From Allorhizobium pseudoryzae (GTDB lineage Bacteria; Pseudomonadota; Alphaproteobacteria; Rhizobiales; Rhizobiaceae), in assembly GCF_011046245.1 (NCBI RefSeq), contig NZ_CP049241.1, forward strand, positions 3,488,001-3,552,000: a stretch of 64,000 nt of DNA, read 5' to 3'. The position numbers and the translations under genes were made by a program. The notes under the pieces were generated by a model. It searched no databases and had not been told where the DNA came from. It worked only from the letters and a program-made list of their open reading frames with translations. This document shows, in pieces, positions 16,298 through 26,390 of the stretch (the stretch's first letter is position 1; every line of letters begins with the position of its first letter).

Positions 16298-18627
16298 TGG
16301 CGGTAAGTGACCGCGGGAATATCAGACGGCTTTTTGCAGCCCTGCTGACCAGCACGGCTGTGTGTGTTGTGGCCGTCAACCCGTCAACGGTTCTGGCACA
16401 GGGAACGCCCCTGGCGCCGGAAGTCGCGGATGGAGCAAAGATGCTCCTGCGTGCGAATGAACTCGTCTACAATCAGGACTCCGAGCGCGTGACCGCGATC
16501 GGCGGCGTCCAGATGTATTACAACCGCCACCGGATGGTGGCGCAGCGGGTCGAATACGACCAGAAGACCGGACGCGTCATGGCGACCGGCAACATCGAAC
16601 TCGTCGAACCGGACGGCAATCGCATCTATGCCGATTCGCTGGATGTGACGGACGACTTCGCCCAGGGTTTCGTGAACTCACTGAGGGTCGAGACGACCGA
16701 CAACACGCGTCTTGCCGCTGAAAGCGCCGAGCAGGTCTCCAAGGACGAGATGGTGCTCAACAACGGCGTCTACACCGCCTGCCTTCCCTGCGCCCAGAGG
16801 CCCGACAAGGCGCCCCTCTGGCAGGTCAAGGCACAGCGCGTCATCCGCGACGGCAAAAACCACACGATCCGCCTGGAGCACGCCCGGTTCGAATTGTTCG
16901 GGCTGCCGATCGGTTACCTGCCCTTCGTGACGGTTCCGGACGAAACGGTCGAACGCAAATCCGGCTTCCTGTTTCCGCGCATGACGCTGACCGACAAGCT
17001 CGGTTTCGGCATGACGGTTCCCTATTACCATGTCTTCTCGCCCAGCATGGATGCTACGATCAGCCCGACCTATTACACGCGTCAGGGTCTTTTGCTGGCG
17101 GGCGAAATCCGCAACCGGTTCGAAACGGGTGAACACACCTTGAGGTTCGCCGGCATCAGCCAGAAGGATCGCGATGCCTTCGACACCGGCACGAGCGACC
17201 AGCGCGCCACGCAGCGCGGCATGGTGGCCTCCAAGGGCAAGTTCGAGATCAATCCGCGCTGGACGTTCGGCTGGAACGTCATGGTTCAGTCGGACAACAA
17301 TTTCTCCAAGACCTATAAGCTGGCCGGATACAGCGAGACGCCGTTCACCAATGACGTCTACCTGACCGGCATCGGCACCCGCAACTATTTCGACCTGCAC
17401 AACTATTACTTCAACGTGCAGGATACGGATGCCAAGCGGAATGCGGAAAAGCAGCAGGCGATCGTCTATCCCTCGCTGGACTATACCTATTACGCGCCGG
17501 AGCCGGTGGCTGGCGGCGAGTTGAAGATCACCAGCAATTTCACCAACCTGTCCCGTCGCGAGGATGATTTCATCAGCTCCGGGAATTCGACACGCTTCCG
17601 CGGCCTGGAGGGCAGCTATACGCGCTTCACCACTGAAGCTGAGTGGGAGCGGACCTTTACCACCGATCAAGGCCTTCTGCTGACGCCGCTTCTGGCCGCA
17701 CGCGGCGATGCGCTTCGCACCACCGCCTCGTCGGGACCGAGCTTTAACGGCGTCAGCTATACGGGCGATTTCGAAGGCTCCGGCGGCAATACCCGCTACA
17801 TGCTGACTGCGGGCCTTGAAGCGCGTTACCCGATCCTGATGACGACGGCGAACAGCAGCCATGTGCTGGAGCCGATCGCCCAGATCTACGCTCGTCCTGA
17901 CGAACAGATGGCGGGCGGCTTCCCGAACGAAGACGCCCAAAGCTTCGTCTTCGATGCGACCTCGCTCTTCGAGCGGGACAAGTTCTCCGGCTATGACCGG
18001 ATCGAAGGCGGCACGCGCGCCAATATCGGCCTGCGCTACACCGGGTCGTTCGGCAACAATATCGGCCTTCGCGGTCTCTTCGGCCAGTCCTACCAGATCG
18101 CCGGCCAGAATTCGTTTGCGCAGACGGACCTCGTCAATGCGGGCGCGGATTCCGGTCTGGAATCGGATGTCTCGGATTTCGTCGGCCTTGCCGCCATCGA
18201 TCTGCCGAACGGTTTCAGCGTCCAGGGCCAGGGCCGCTTTGACGAGAAGAACCTGGACCTGCGCCGTGCAGACGCATCGGTCAGCTACAATGTGGCGCGC
18301 GTCAGCGGCTCCTTGATCTACACCAATATTCAGGCACAGCCCGAATACGGCTATCCGGACAAGGGTGAATTCCTGAAGTCGGCCTCCTCGATCAAGGTCA
18401 ACGAGAACTGGTCGGTGAGCGGCACGGCGACGTGGGACATGAACAAGGGAGAAGTCATTCGCCGTGGCGTCGGCTTCACCTATGCGGATGAGTGCACGAT
18501 CTTCACCGTCGCCTACACCGACAAGCCGGCCAATACCGACCCGAACGACTGGACGGTCACGGCACGCCTCAGCTTCCGGACGCTCGGCGAGATCGCGCTT
18601 GGCACGGATGGTTCCGAGGACGAATGA
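16297..18627 (+). CDS. lptD: LPS-assembly protein LptD (outer-membrane translocon)
   Basis: A 776-residue outer-membrane protein starting at GTG 16297, with AGGAGG upstream. A signal peptide (about residues 1-32, ending near VLAQ) leads into the periplasmic OstA/LptA-like beta-jellyroll domain (about 45-170), then a large beta-barrel. With LptE it inserts LPS into the outer leaflet. Cysteines are sparse: a CLPC pair near residue 161 and one Cys near residue 731, fewer than the four of the E. coli protein. It follows lptG with a one-base overlap and precedes a SurA-like gene, whose E. coli homologue chaperones LptD. Confidence 0.95.
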   Translation: MAVSDRGNIRRLFAALLTSTAVCVVAVNPSTVLAQGTPLAPEVADGAKMLLRANELVYNQDSERVTAIGGVQMYYNRHRMVAQRVEYDQKTGRVMATGNIELVEPDGNRIYADSLDVTDDFAQGFVNSLRVETTDNTRLAAESAEQVSKDEMVLNNGVYTACLPCAQRPDKAPLWQVKAQRVIRDGKNHTIRLEHARFELFGLPIGYLPFVTVPDETVERKSGFLFPRMTLTDKLGFGMTVPYYHVFSPSMDATISPTYYTRQGLLLAGEIRNRFETGEHTLRFAGISQKDRDAFDTGTSDQRATQRGMVASKGKFEINPRWTFGWNVMVQSDNNFSKTYKLAGYSETPFTNDVYLTGIGTRNYFDLHNYYFNVQDTDAKRNAEKQQAIVYPSLDYTYYAPEPVAGGELKITSNFTNLSRREDDFISSGNSTRFRGLEGSYTRFTTEAEWERTFTTDQGLLLTPLLAARGDALRTTASSGPSFNGVSYTGDFEGSGGNTRYMLTAGLEARYPILMTTANSSHVLEPIAQIYARPDEQMAGGFPNEDAQSFVFDATSLFERDKFSGYDRIEGGTRANIGLRYTGSFGNNIGLRGLFGQSYQIAGQNSFAQTDLVNAGADSGLESDVSDFVGLAAIDLPNGFSVQGQGRFDEKNLDLRRADASVSYNVARVSGSLIYTNIQAQPEYGYPDKGEFLKSASSIKVNENWSVSGTATWDMNKGEVIRRGVGFTYADECTIFTVAYTDKPANTDPNDWTVTARLSFRTLGEIALGTDGSEDE

Positions 18628-18688
18628 TCTGCCGCGGCGGATCACAGGAAGGTCATTGTTTCGCCGCACGGACTGTGCAAAGGAGCAG

Positions 18689-18712
18689 ACGAGCCCATAG
18701 TATTCGGCTCGT
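18689..18712 (+). terminator. Hairpin between lptD and the surA-like gene
   Basis: ACGAGCC/GGCTCGT, a perfect 7-bp stem with a 10-base loop, followed by TTGC. It could lower read-through into the downstream genes or protect the upstream mRNA. It is weak as a terminator. Confidence 0.4.
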
Positions 18713-18736
18713 TTGCTAAAGAATTGGAAGGAACGA

Positions 18737-19681
18737 ATGATGTTTGCACGCGCAGCATGTCGTCGCATGGCTATCGCCGCAACGGCAATCGCGATTTCCT
18801 TCGTGGTTGAGCCGATTCAGGCACCTGCTTTTGCGGCAAGCGAGGTCGTGGCGGTCGTCAACAAGACGCCGATCACCAGTACCGACGTTTCCAAACGCGT
18901 TGCCTTCCTGAAGTTGCAGCGCCGCACCGGCAATCTGCAGAAACTTGCGCGCGAGGAGTTGATCGACGAGGCCCTGAAGCGCGAGGAAATCGCGCGCGTG
19001 CGCATGTCGGTCAGCACCGAGGACGTTGACCGTTCCTTCGAACGCTTTTCCGCCAGCAACAAACTCTCCGTTGCGCAGATGTCGTCGATCCTCAACCAGG
19101 CCGGCGTCGGTGTCGAACACTTCAAGGCCTTCATCGCCGTGCAGATGAGCTGGCCCCGCCTCGTCAACGCGCGGTACGGCACCGGCAAGATGTCGTCGGA
19201 AGAGCTCGTCAAGCGCATGATGGAGAACAAGGAAAAGCCGGTCACCACCGAATATTTCCTGCAGCAGATCATCTTCGTGGTGCCGGAATCGCGCCGGAAT
19301 GCGATTCTCGGCAAGCGTAAGGCCGAAGCGGAAAAGTCCCGCGCGCGCTTTCCGGGCTGCGACCAGTCGAAGGAATTCGCCAAGACCATGCTGGACGTCT
19401 CGGTGCGCAATCTCGGTCGCGTGATGAAGCCGGAACTGCCCGACGACTGGAAGCCGCTGATCGAAAAGGCCGGCACCAACGGTACGACGGGGACGCGCGT
19501 GACGGAGCGTGGCGTCGAGTTCCTCGCCATCTGCAACCAGCGTCAGGTTTCCGATGATACGGCCGCCGAGGTGGTGTTCCGCGCCGAGGATCTTGGCAAG
19601 GCGAAGAAGGGCGGCGACAACCCGAACGACGCGAAATATCTGGAGGAACTGCGCAAGAAGGCGCAGATCGTATATCCTTGA
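18737..19681 (+). CDS. SurA-like periplasmic chaperone / peptidylprolyl isomerase
   Basis: A 314-residue exported protein. The ATG at 18737 is chosen because GGAAGG lies 7 bases upstream. A signal peptide runs to about residue 33 (AFA-AS). The SurA N-terminal domain (about 35-150) begins with [19 protein letters not shown]. The following segment (about 165-275) resembles a diverged parvulin domain, with [15 protein letters not shown] at its start. In E. coli SurA escorts outer-membrane proteins including LptD, which fits its place after lptD. Isomerase activity is uncertain. Its stop overlaps the pdxA start (TTGA). Confidence 0.8.
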   Translation: MMFARAACRRMAIAATAIAISFVVEPIQAPAFAASEVVAVVNKTPITSTDVSKRVAFLKLQRRTGNLQKLAREELIDEALKREEIARVRMSVSTEDVDRSFERFSASNKLSVAQMSSILNQAGVGVEHFKAFIAVQMSWPRLVNARYGTGKMSSEELVKRMMENKEKPVTTEYFLQQIIFVVPESRRNAILGKRKAEAEKSRARFPGCDQSKEFAKTMLDVSVRNLGRVMKPELPDDWKPLIEKAGTNGTTGTRVTERGVEFLAICNQRQVSDDTAAEVVFRAEDLGKAKKGGDNPNDAKYLEELRKKAQIVYP

Positions 19682-20709
19682 GCAGCATTACACGACTGGA
19701 TCACCTTCTGGCGCTGACCCAGGGTGATCCCGCCGGCATCGGTCCGGATATCGCACTTGCCGCCTGGCTGAAGCGCCGTGATCTCGGCCTTCAGCCATTT
19801 CTCTATGTCGGCGACCCTTCCACGCTTGCCATTCGCGCCCGCATGCTGGGCCATGATGTGCCGTTGCACGAATGCGATCCGGACGATGCGGCTGCGGCCT
19901 TCGCAACCGCCCTTCCCGTTCTTCCCGTCGAGATCGGCAGCGAGATCGAGGTGGGACGCCCGCACGTGGCGACCGCCAAAAGCACGATTGCAGCGATCGA
20001 AACCGCCGTTGCGCTGGCGATGGATGAGCGCGTTGCCGCGGTGGTGACCAATCCGATTGCAAAGTCGGTGCTCTATGAGGCCGGCTTCGGCTTTCCAGGC
20101 CATACCGAGTTTCTGGCCGATCTCGCCGAAAAGGCAACGGGGCTGCCCTGCCGGCCGGTGATGATGCTGGCCGGGCCGAAGCTGCGCGCCATTCCGGTCA
20201 CCATCCACATCCCCTTAAAGGACGTGCCGTCGGTTCTGTCGCAGGACCTCATCGTCGAGACCTGCCGCATTGCGGCGCATGACCTGAAGACCCGTTTCGG
20301 CTTCGACCACCCGCGGCTGGCCGTGGCCGGCCTCAATCCGCATGCGGGTGAAGAGGGCAGCATCGGCCGCGAGGATCTGGAGATCATCGAACCGGCGATC
20401 GAGGCACTGCGCGGCGAAGGCATCAACGCCATCGGCCCGTTGCCGGCAGACACGATGTTCCATGACGAGGCCCGCAGTCGGTACGACGTGGCTGTCTGCA
20501 TGTATCACGACCAGGCGCTGATCCCGGCCAAGGCGCTCGGCTTCGACGATTCGGTGAATGTCACGCTTGGCCTACCCTTCATCCGCACCTCGCCGGATCA
20601 CGGCACCGCGTTCAGCCTGGCTGGAACCGGCATTGCCCGCGAGACCAGCCTGATTGCGGCGCTGAAGCTTGCCGCAGAGCTTGCCCACCACGCCGGCAGG
20701 GCCGGCTGA
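19678..20709 (+). CDS. pdxA: 4-hydroxythreonine-4-phosphate dehydrogenase
   Basis: A 343-residue PdxA, the standard length. It oxidises 4-phosphohydroxy-L-threonine in DXP-dependent pyridoxal phosphate synthesis. The N-terminal [17 protein letters not shown] motif, the metal-binding His in [12 protein letters not shown] (about residue 142), [15 protein letters not shown] and [12 protein letters not shown] (about 303) are intact. The start is a TTG overlapping the surA-like stop, and the stop shares one base with the rsmA ATG, so translation is coupled. The order surA-pdxA-rsmA is widely conserved in Proteobacteria. Confidence 0.95.
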   Translation: MSSITRLDHLLALTQGDPAGIGPDIALAAWLKRRDLGLQPFLYVGDPSTLAIRARMLGHDVPLHECDPDDAAAAFATALPVLPVEIGSEIEVGRPHVATAKSTIAAIETAVALAMDERVAAVVTNPIAKSVLYEAGFGFPGHTEFLADLAEKATGLPCRPVMMLAGPKLRAIPVTIHIPLKDVPSVLSQDLIVETCRIAAHDLKTRFGFDHPRLAVAGLNPHAGEEGSIGREDLEIIEPAIEALRGEGINAIGPLPADTMFHDEARSRYDVAVCMYHDQALIPAKALGFDDSVNVTLGLPFIRTSPDHGTAFSLAGTGIARETSLIAALKLAAELAHHAGRAG

Positions 20710-21536
20710 TGGCGACGCTTGATGGTTTGCCGCCGCTTCGCGAGGTGATCGCGGAGCATGGACTGGACGCCCGCAAGGCGCTCGGCCAGAACTTTCTCTT
20801 CGACCTCAACCTGACCCAGAAGATTGCCCGCACCGCGGGGCCGCTGGAGGATGTGACGGTTTTCGAAGTGGGGCCCGGCCCCGGCGGCCTGACACGCGCC
20901 ATCCTGTCGCTCGGCGCCAAGAAGGTGATTGCCGTCGAGCGCGACAGCCGTTGCCTGCCGGTGCTGGCCGACATTGAGCGGCATTATCCGGGCCGCCTGG
21001 AGGTGATCGAGGGTGATGCACTCAAGACGGATTTCGAGGCGCTGGCGCCTGCGGGACCGGTCAAGATCATTGCCAACCTGCCCTACAATGTCGGCACCCA
21101 GCTTTTGATCAACTGGCTGCTGCCGAAGCAATGGCCGCCCTTCTGGCAGTCGATGATACTGATGTTCCAGAAGGAAGTCGGGCAGCGCATCGTTGCCGAT
21201 CAGGATGACGATCATTATGGCCGGCTGGGCGTGCTGTGTGGATGGCGCACAGAGGCGCGCATGGCTTTCGACGTGCCGCCGCAGGCCTTTTCGCCGCCGC
21301 CGAAGGTGACATCGACCGTCGTGCACCTGACGCCGCGGGATACGCCCCTGCCCTGCGATGTGGGCAAGCTTGAGCGCGTGACGCAGGCAGCCTTCGGCCA
21401 GCGCCGCAAGATGCTGCGCCAGAGCCTCAAATCGGTGGGCGGTGAAGCGTTGCTGGTGAGAGCCGGCATCGACCCGTCACGGCGGGCTGAAACGCTGTCG
21501 GTCGAGGAATTCGTCGCTCTCGCCAACGCCCTCTGA
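20709..21536 (+). CDS. rsmA: 16S rRNA dimethyladenosine transferase (KsgA)
   Basis: A 275-residue rRNA adenine N6,N6-dimethyltransferase acting on A1518 and A1519 of 16S rRNA late in 30S assembly. Motifs: [13 protein letters not shown] near residue 25, the SAM loop [16 protein letters not shown] (about 52), the acidic AVERD strand, and the catalytic [11 protein letters not shown] (about 122). The C-terminal helical domain is complete. It ends the six-gene run and meets gmk tail to tail with 21 bases between. Confidence 0.96.
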   Translation: MATLDGLPPLREVIAEHGLDARKALGQNFLFDLNLTQKIARTAGPLEDVTVFEVGPGPGGLTRAILSLGAKKVIAVERDSRCLPVLADIERHYPGRLEVIEGDALKTDFEALAPAGPVKIIANLPYNVGTQLLINWLLPKQWPPFWQSMILMFQKEVGQRIVADQDDDHYGRLGVLCGWRTEARMAFDVPPQAFSPPPKVTSTVVHLTPRDTPLPCDVGKLERVTQAAFGQRRKMLRQSLKSVGGEALLVRAGIDPSRRAETLSVEEFVALANAL

Positions 21537-21557
21537 TGCGCGTCGCCGGTGGCGCCG

Positions 21558-22226
21558 TCAGCTCGGCAGCACCGGCTCTTCTTCCAGGAGATTGCGGACG
21601 AAATCGAACAGTCCATGCCGGCGGTCGCGACGGATGCGCTCGGCGTTGACGATGCAGCTCACATGGCCGAAGGCTTCGTCCAGATCATCATTGACGATGA
21701 CATAGTCGTATTCCCGCCAGTGTTCGATCTCCGCCCTCGAGTTCAGGAGACGCGTGCGGATCACCTCTTCGGTGTCTTCCGCGCGGCGGTGCAGGCGCGA
21801 CTGCAGTTCCGTCATGCTGGGCGGCAAGACGAAGATCGACACGATATCCGCCTTCATCTTTTCCTGCAGTTGCAGGGCGCCCTGCCAGTCGATGTCGAAC
21901 AGCATGTCGCGGCCCTCGGCCATGGCAAGCTCGACCGGTTCGCGCGGCGTGCCATAGAAGTTGCCGTGCACCTCCGCCCATTCCAGCAATTCGCCATTGT
22001 CGCGCATGCGCTCGAACTGCGGGATGGAGATGAAGTGATAATGTTTTCCGGCAATCTCGCTCGGCCGCTTGGCCCGCGTCGTCACGCTCACCGAGATTTC
22101 GAGGCTGTGATCATCACGCAGAAGATTGCCGGCGATCGTCGATTTTCCCGCTCCGGATGGCGAGGACAAAACCAGCATCAGGCCGCGGCGGGCAATCTTG
22201 ACGTGCGAGGACGGCGCCGGTTTCAT
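21558..22226 (-). CDS. gmk: Guanylate kinase
   Basis: A 222-residue guanylate kinase converting GMP to GDP. The P-loop [17 protein letters not shown] (about residue 20) and the GMP-binding [20 protein letters not shown] (about 44) are intact. Start at ATG 22226 was chosen over a GTG nine bases upstream because GGAG lies 8 bases before it. The gene starts 5 bases after the yicC stop codon, and yicC-gmk linkage is common in Proteobacteria. Confidence 0.95.
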   Translation of the reverse strand: MKPAPSSHVKIARRGLMLVLSSPSGAGKSTIAGNLLRDDHSLEISVSVTTRAKRPSEIAGKHYHFISIPQFERMRDNGELLEWAEVHGNFYGTPREPVELAMAEGRDMLFDIDWQGALQLQEKMKADIVSIFVLPPSMTELQSRLHRRAEDTEEVIRTRLLNSRAEIEHWREYDYVIVNDDLDEAFGHVSCIVNAERIRRDRRHGLFDFVRNLLEEEPVLPS

Positions 22227-22231
22227 AGGGG

Positions 22232-23119
22232 TCACTCCAAGTTCTGAACCTGTTCACGGAACTGATCGATCACGACCTTCAATTCCAACCCTGCCGCGGT
22301 TACCGCAGCGGCGTTCGATTTGGAACAGATGGTATTCGACTCCCGGTTAAATTCCTGTGCAAGAAAGTCGAGCTTGCGCCCGATCGGCCCGCCTTTGGCC
22401 AGCAGATCGTCGGCGGCTGCCACATGCGCCTTCAGCCGGTCGATCTCTTCGCGCAGGTCCGCCTTGGTGGCCAGCAGGGCGGCCTCGGCATAGAGACGGT
22501 CCCGGTCGAGCCCCGTCGTCGCCTCCGTCAGCAGCGCGATCTGCTGGCCGAGACGCCGGGCAATCTCCTCCGTGCTGCGCGACGGATCGCTTTCCACACG
22601 CTGCGTCAGGTCGGCGATGGTGCGCACATGGCCGGACAGGATGGCAGCCAGCGCCACGCCTTCGGAAAGACGCATGGCCACCAGTTCATCAAGCGCCTGT
22701 TCGAGCCCCTCCAGGATGGCCCGGTCGCGCGCCTCTGCAGCCGCCTCGTTCTCTTCCACCTCGCGAAAATCCACGAGGCCGCGAATGGCGAGCAGGCTGT
22801 CGAGCTTCAAGGGTGCCGGATCGACCAGATCGCCCAACTCGGTCCGCAGCGCCTGCACGGCGGCCAGCGCCTCGCGGTTCAGCACGGCCTCGACCCTCGC
22901 CTCCGCGACCGAGACGTTGAGCGAGACCTGCAGGTTGCCGCGGTTGAGGCGGGACGAGATGAGCTTGCGCACCTCGACCTCAAGGCCTTCGAAGCCCGAC
23001 GGCAGACGCAGCCTCAGATCCAGTCCCTTGCCGTTGACGGAGCGCAGTTCCCAGACCCAGCGGTGGCGCCCCGTCGTTCCTTCACGCCGGGCAAACCCGG
23101 TCATGGATTGAACGTTCAT
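22232..23119 (-). CDS. yicC: YicC family endoribonuclease
   Basis: A 295-residue YicC/YloC family protein. The start is placed at ATG 23119 ([11 protein letters not shown]), the invariant N-terminus of the family; 20 upstream codons are dropped. The C-terminal DUF1732 domain with [27 protein letters not shown] and NTICSK is intact. E. coli YicC is reported to be an endoribonuclease acting on small RNAs. It sits between mltG and gmk. Confidence 0.93.
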   Translation of the reverse strand: MNVQSMTGFARREGTTGRHRWVWELRSVNGKGLDLRLRLPSGFEGLEVEVRKLISSRLNRGNLQVSLNVSVAEARVEAVLNREALAAVQALRTELGDLVDPAPLKLDSLLAIRGLVDFREVEENEAAAEARDRAILEGLEQALDELVAMRLSEGVALAAILSGHVRTIADLTQRVESDPSRSTEEIARRLGQQIALLTEATTGLDRDRLYAEAALLATKADLREEIDRLKAHVAAADDLLAKGGPIGRKLDFLAQEFNRESNTICSKSNAAAVTAAGLELKVVIDQFREQVQNLE

Positions 23120-23175
23120 GCGGCAAACCCTTCCTGATGGAGAAAGGCCGCCAGAACGGCGGCCAGTGAGATGGT

Positions 23176-24375
23176 TCAATTGCCTTGCGGCGGCTTTTCG
23201 GCCTCGTTGCCGCCGGGCAGGCCGTCCATCGGCTGCTCGGTCGCGCCGGTTGTCTTGGCGCGTTCGGCTTCCAGCTTGCGCCAGCGACGCACATTGGCGT
23301 TGTGTTCGTCCAGCGTTGCGGCAAAGACGTGACCACCGGTGCCGTCCGCCACGAAGTACAGGTCCTTCGTCCGCCAGGGATTGGCGACGGCCTCCAGAGC
23401 GGCACGGCCGGGATTGGCGATCGGTGCGGGTGGCAGGCCCTTGATCTGGTAGGTGTTGTACGGCGTCGTCTTTTCGAGATCCGACTGGTAGATGGGCCGA
23501 TCTGACGGTTTGCCGGCGCCGCCGAAGATGCCGTAGATCACCGTCGGATCCGATTGCAGGCGCATGCCCTTGTTCAGACGGTTGATGAAGACGGAGGCGA
23601 CGTGCGCCCGCTCATCGTCCTTGCCGGTTTCCTTCTCGACGATCGAGGCGAGCGTGACGAATTCCTGTTTCGTCTTCACCGGCAGGTCGGCATCGCGGCG
23701 TTCCCAGATCTGGTCGATCAACCGCTCCTGGGCAACCCGCATCTGGGTCAGGATTTCCTCGCGCTTGGTGCCGCGGGAGAACTTGTAGGTGTCCGGGCGC
23801 AGGCTGCCTTCCGGCGGCAGTTCGTTTGGCAGATCGCCTTCCAGAACGGGGTCGGCGGCGAGGCGCGCCATCATCTGCTGTACCGTCAGGCCTTCCGGCA
23901 GCGAGACGGAGTACAGGATGGACTTGCCGGATTCGAGAAGCCCGGCAATCTCCTTCATCGAGGTCCCGGCCTTGATCTCGTACTCGCCGGCCTTCAGCGT
24001 CTCGCCGTCGCGCATGTAGGTGGCGGTGACATAACGGAAGATGCGCGCATCAGACACGATGCCGCTGCGCTCCAGGCTCTGGGCGATCTGCGCAAGACCC
24101 GCGCCGCTTGGAACGACGAAGTGGGTATTGACCTCGAGCGGTCCCGGGTTCTGGTATTCGCGGATGACATAATAGAACCCGGCGACGGCGATGACGCAGG
24201 CAAACACGATCATCGTCATCACGAAGTTCAGGAAGATGATGACCTGGCTGCGGGCCTTCTTGGAACGGCGTGGGGGCTCCGGAACCCGTTCGGGTTTCAG
24301 AGCCTCGTTCGGCGACTTCGGGATGAATGGCCCACTGCCATTGCCCGTATCGCTGCTGCTGTTCGTGTCTGTCAC
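23176..24375 (-). CDS. mltG: Endolytic murein transglycosylase
   Basis: A 399-residue YceG/MltG protein. The start chosen is the GTG at 24375 (reading TDTNSSSD after Met), because GAAGGAG lies just upstream; an in-frame TTG at 24417 is less likely. A disordered Pro-rich cytoplasmic tail precedes one transmembrane helix (about residues 46-68). The catalytic Glu is in LASIVEKETG (about residue 245) and the family motif PYNTYQIKGLPPAPIANPG is near 323. It cuts nascent glycan strands and ends their polymerisation at the inner membrane. The family often follows fabF, as here. Confidence 0.95.
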   Translation of the reverse strand: MTDTNSSSDTGNGSGPFIPKSPNEALKPERVPEPPRRSKKARSQVIIFLNFVMTMIVFACVIAVAGFYYVIREYQNPGPLEVNTHFVVPSGAGLAQIAQSLERSGIVSDARIFRYVTATYMRDGETLKAGEYEIKAGTSMKEIAGLLESGKSILYSVSLPEGLTVQQMMARLAADPVLEGDLPNELPPEGSLRPDTYKFSRGTKREEILTQMRVAQERLIDQIWERRDADLPVKTKQEFVTLASIVEKETGKDDERAHVASVFINRLNKGMRLQSDPTVIYGIFGGAGKPSDRPIYQSDLEKTTPYNTYQIKGLPPAPIANPGRAALEAVANPWRTKDLYFVADGTGGHVFAATLDEHNANVRRWRKLEAERAKTTGATEQPMDGLPGGNEAEKPPQGN

Positions 24376-24485
24376 CGGCACTCCTTCTGATACTCTAACA
24401 CTGCCGTTCTTGGCCAAGCAATGCGGCGAAAACAGGGTTCAGAAGACGACAGCCCGGCCATCAGCCCGGCAGACCCGTCTCGTCA

Positions 24486-25748
24486 TCAGCCTTCGTAACG
24501 GCGTAGAACGAGAGACGCGTTGGTGCCGCCAAAACCGAAGGAATTGGACAGGGCAACGTTGATCTCCCGCTTGCGCGCCACGTGCGGCACCAGGTCGATC
24601 GCCGTCTCGACATCGGGATTGTCGAGGTTCAGCGTCGGCGGGGCGACATTATCGCGGATCGCAAGAGCCGTGAAGATGGCCTCCACCGCACCGGCGGCAC
24701 CCAGCAGGTGACCGATGGCCGACTTCGTGGACGACATGGAGATCTTCGAGGCGGCATTGCCGACGAGACGCTCGACCGCACCGAGTTCGATGGTATCGGC
24801 CATCGTGGAGGTGCCGTGCGCGTTGATATAGTCGAGATCCGACGGATTGAGGCCGGCCCGCTTCAGCGCCGCCGTCATGCAGCGGAAGGCGCCATCGCCA
24901 TCTTCAGACGGAGCGGTGATATGATAGGCGTCGCCGGACAGACCATAACCGACCACTTCGGCATAGATCTTGGCGCCGCGCGCCTTGGCGTGCTCCAGCT
25001 CTTCGAGCACGACGATGCCGGCGCCCTCCCCCATGACGAAACCGTCGCGGTCGCGGTCATAGGGGCGCGAGGCCTTCTCCGGATGATCGTTGTTCTGGGT
25101 GGAGAGCGCCTTGCAGGCGGAGAACCCGGCCAGCGACATGCGGCAGATCGGCGATTCGGCGCCACCGGCCACCATCACGTCTGCATCGCCGAGCGCGATC
25201 AGGCGGCTTGCGTCACCGATGGCGTGAGCGCCCGTGGAGCAGGCCGTCACGACGGAATGATTGGGGCCGCGCAGCTTGTGCTTGATCGAGACGTGCCCGG
25301 AGACGAGGTTGATCAGACGGCCCGGAATGAAGAAGGGCGAGATGCGGCGCGGACCCTTGTCGCGCAGCGTGTAACCGGCTTCGACGATGCCATCGAGACC
25401 GCCGATGCCGGAGCCGATCAGCACGCCGGTGGCGCACTGGTCCTCATCCGTCTGAGGTGCCCAGCCGGCATCGGCAAGCGCCATGTCGGCGGCCGCCATG
25501 CCATAGACGATGAAGGGGTCAACCTTGCGCTGTTCCTTCGGCTCCATCCAGTCGTCGGCATTGAAGGTGCCGTCGGAGCCGTCGCCGAAGGGAATGCGAC
25601 AGGCGATCTTGGCGGGGATATCGTCAACTTCGAAGTCGGTGACGCGGCGCGCCGCGTTCTGGCCGGCGAGCAAGCGCGACCAGGTGACTTCCGTGCCACA
25701 GCCAAGAGGAGATACCATTCCGGTACCGGTGATAACGACACGCCTCAT
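24486..25748 (-). CDS. fabF: 3-oxoacyl-ACP synthase II
   Basis: A 420-residue beta-ketoacyl-ACP synthase that elongates acyl-ACP with malonyl-ACP. The catalytic triad is present: Cys in VTACSTGAHAIG (about residue 170), His in NAHGTSTMADTIEL (about 310), His in SAIGHLLGAAGA (about 347). It follows acpP, with a 114-bp gap holding two hairpins, and is followed by mltG. Confidence 0.97.
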   Translation of the reverse strand: MRRVVITGTGMVSPLGCGTEVTWSRLLAGQNAARRVTDFEVDDIPAKIACRIPFGDGSDGTFNADDWMEPKEQRKVDPFIVYGMAAADMALADAGWAPQTDEDQCATGVLIGSGIGGLDGIVEAGYTLRDKGPRRISPFFIPGRLINLVSGHVSIKHKLRGPNHSVVTACSTGAHAIGDASRLIALGDADVMVAGGAESPICRMSLAGFSACKALSTQNNDHPEKASRPYDRDRDGFVMGEGAGIVVLEELEHAKARGAKIYAEVVGYGLSGDAYHITAPSEDGDGAFRCMTAALKRAGLNPSDLDYINAHGTSTMADTIELGAVERLVGNAASKISMSSTKSAIGHLLGAAGAVEAIFTALAIRDNVAPPTLNLDNPDVETAIDLVPHVARKREINVALSNSFGFGGTNASLVLRRYEG

Positions 25749-25795
25749 GCCAGCGCCCCACCCCGCATGTCTAATGTACTGTCACATTACGGAAA

Positions 25796-25844
25796 CGGCC
25801 CGAACATGCCGGGCCGCTGATGAACCTGCCCTGACGGGCGGTTC
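25796..25844 (-). terminator. Tandem hairpins between acpP and fabF
   Basis: On the minus strand after acpP come GAACC-GCCC-tgac type hairpin (25822-25844, one bulge) and then a perfect 7-bp CGGCCCG/CGGGCCG hairpin (25796-25816) followed by TTTCCG. This could be a partial terminator or an mRNA-processing site that lets acpP be expressed far above fabF. Confidence 0.5.
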
Positions 25845-25862
25845 TTCCACAATCGATCGAAA

Positions 25863-26099
25863 TCAGGCCTGGGCCTTCTCGATGAACTTGACGGCATCGC
25901 CGACGGTCAGGATCGAGTCGGCAGCGTCGTCCGGAATTTCAACGCCGAATTCTTCTTCGAATGCCATGACGAGTTCGACGGTGTCGAGCGAGTCGGCGCC
26001 CAGGTCATCGATGAAGCTCGCGCCTTCGACGACTTTGTCGGCGTCAACGCCGAGATGATCAATGACAATTTTCTTAACGCGCTCTGCGATATCGCTCAT
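25863..26099 (-). CDS. acpP: Acyl carrier protein
   Basis: A 78-residue acidic protein of standard ACP length. The 4'-phosphopantetheine attachment Ser is in [18 protein letters not shown] (about residue 37). It carries growing acyl chains for FabD, FabG and FabF, all encoded around it, and for LPS and phospholipid synthesis. It has a 291-bp upstream region, long enough for its own promoter. Confidence 0.97.
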   Translation of the reverse strand: MSDIAERVKKIVIDHLGVDADKVVEGASFIDDLGADSLDTVELVMAFEEEFGVEIPDDAADSILTVGDAVKFIEKAQA

Positions 26100-26390
26100 G
26101 TCGGTTTCCTCGACCTTTATCTTGATCGGATGGACGAATTGCCATCCGCACCCTGTTGGAACCCCCTACCGCCTTTTTCAGGCCGATGCGAGGGCAAACT
26201 CGCTCACCCGAGACAAGCCGCCGACATGATTGCTGCAGAAAAAACTGCAGCCAGAAGGTCAGCCTTCGGGGTGACTGTTCACAGTCATGGCCCGCTTAAC
26301 ACGGTTTCACCGCGCCGCAAAGCCAGAAAATCACTCGCTAATCCACCGCCAACAGGCAATATCGGCGGCGGCATCAGCGGGTGCAATCCC
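26100..26390. promoter_or_regulatory. acpP upstream region with two strong dyads
   Basis: No coding sequence is supported in this 291-bp gap between fabG and acpP. Two symmetric sites stand out: GCTGCAG-N6-CTGCAGC (26232-26251) and TGACTGT-TC-ACAGTCA (26272-26287). Both lie 130-190 bp upstream of the acpP start, where an acpP promoter and operator would fit. I could not identify a convincing -35/-10 pair. Confidence 0.4.

Noticed and set aside
16678..18768. 696-residue open frame antisense to lptD
   Set aside because: High-GC shadow frame: low-complexity, Arg/Asp/Gly-rich product without family motifs, opposite an intact lptD. The same applies to long antisense frames at 8431-10191, 5235-6713, 44497-46500, 47135-48658 and 55605-57359.
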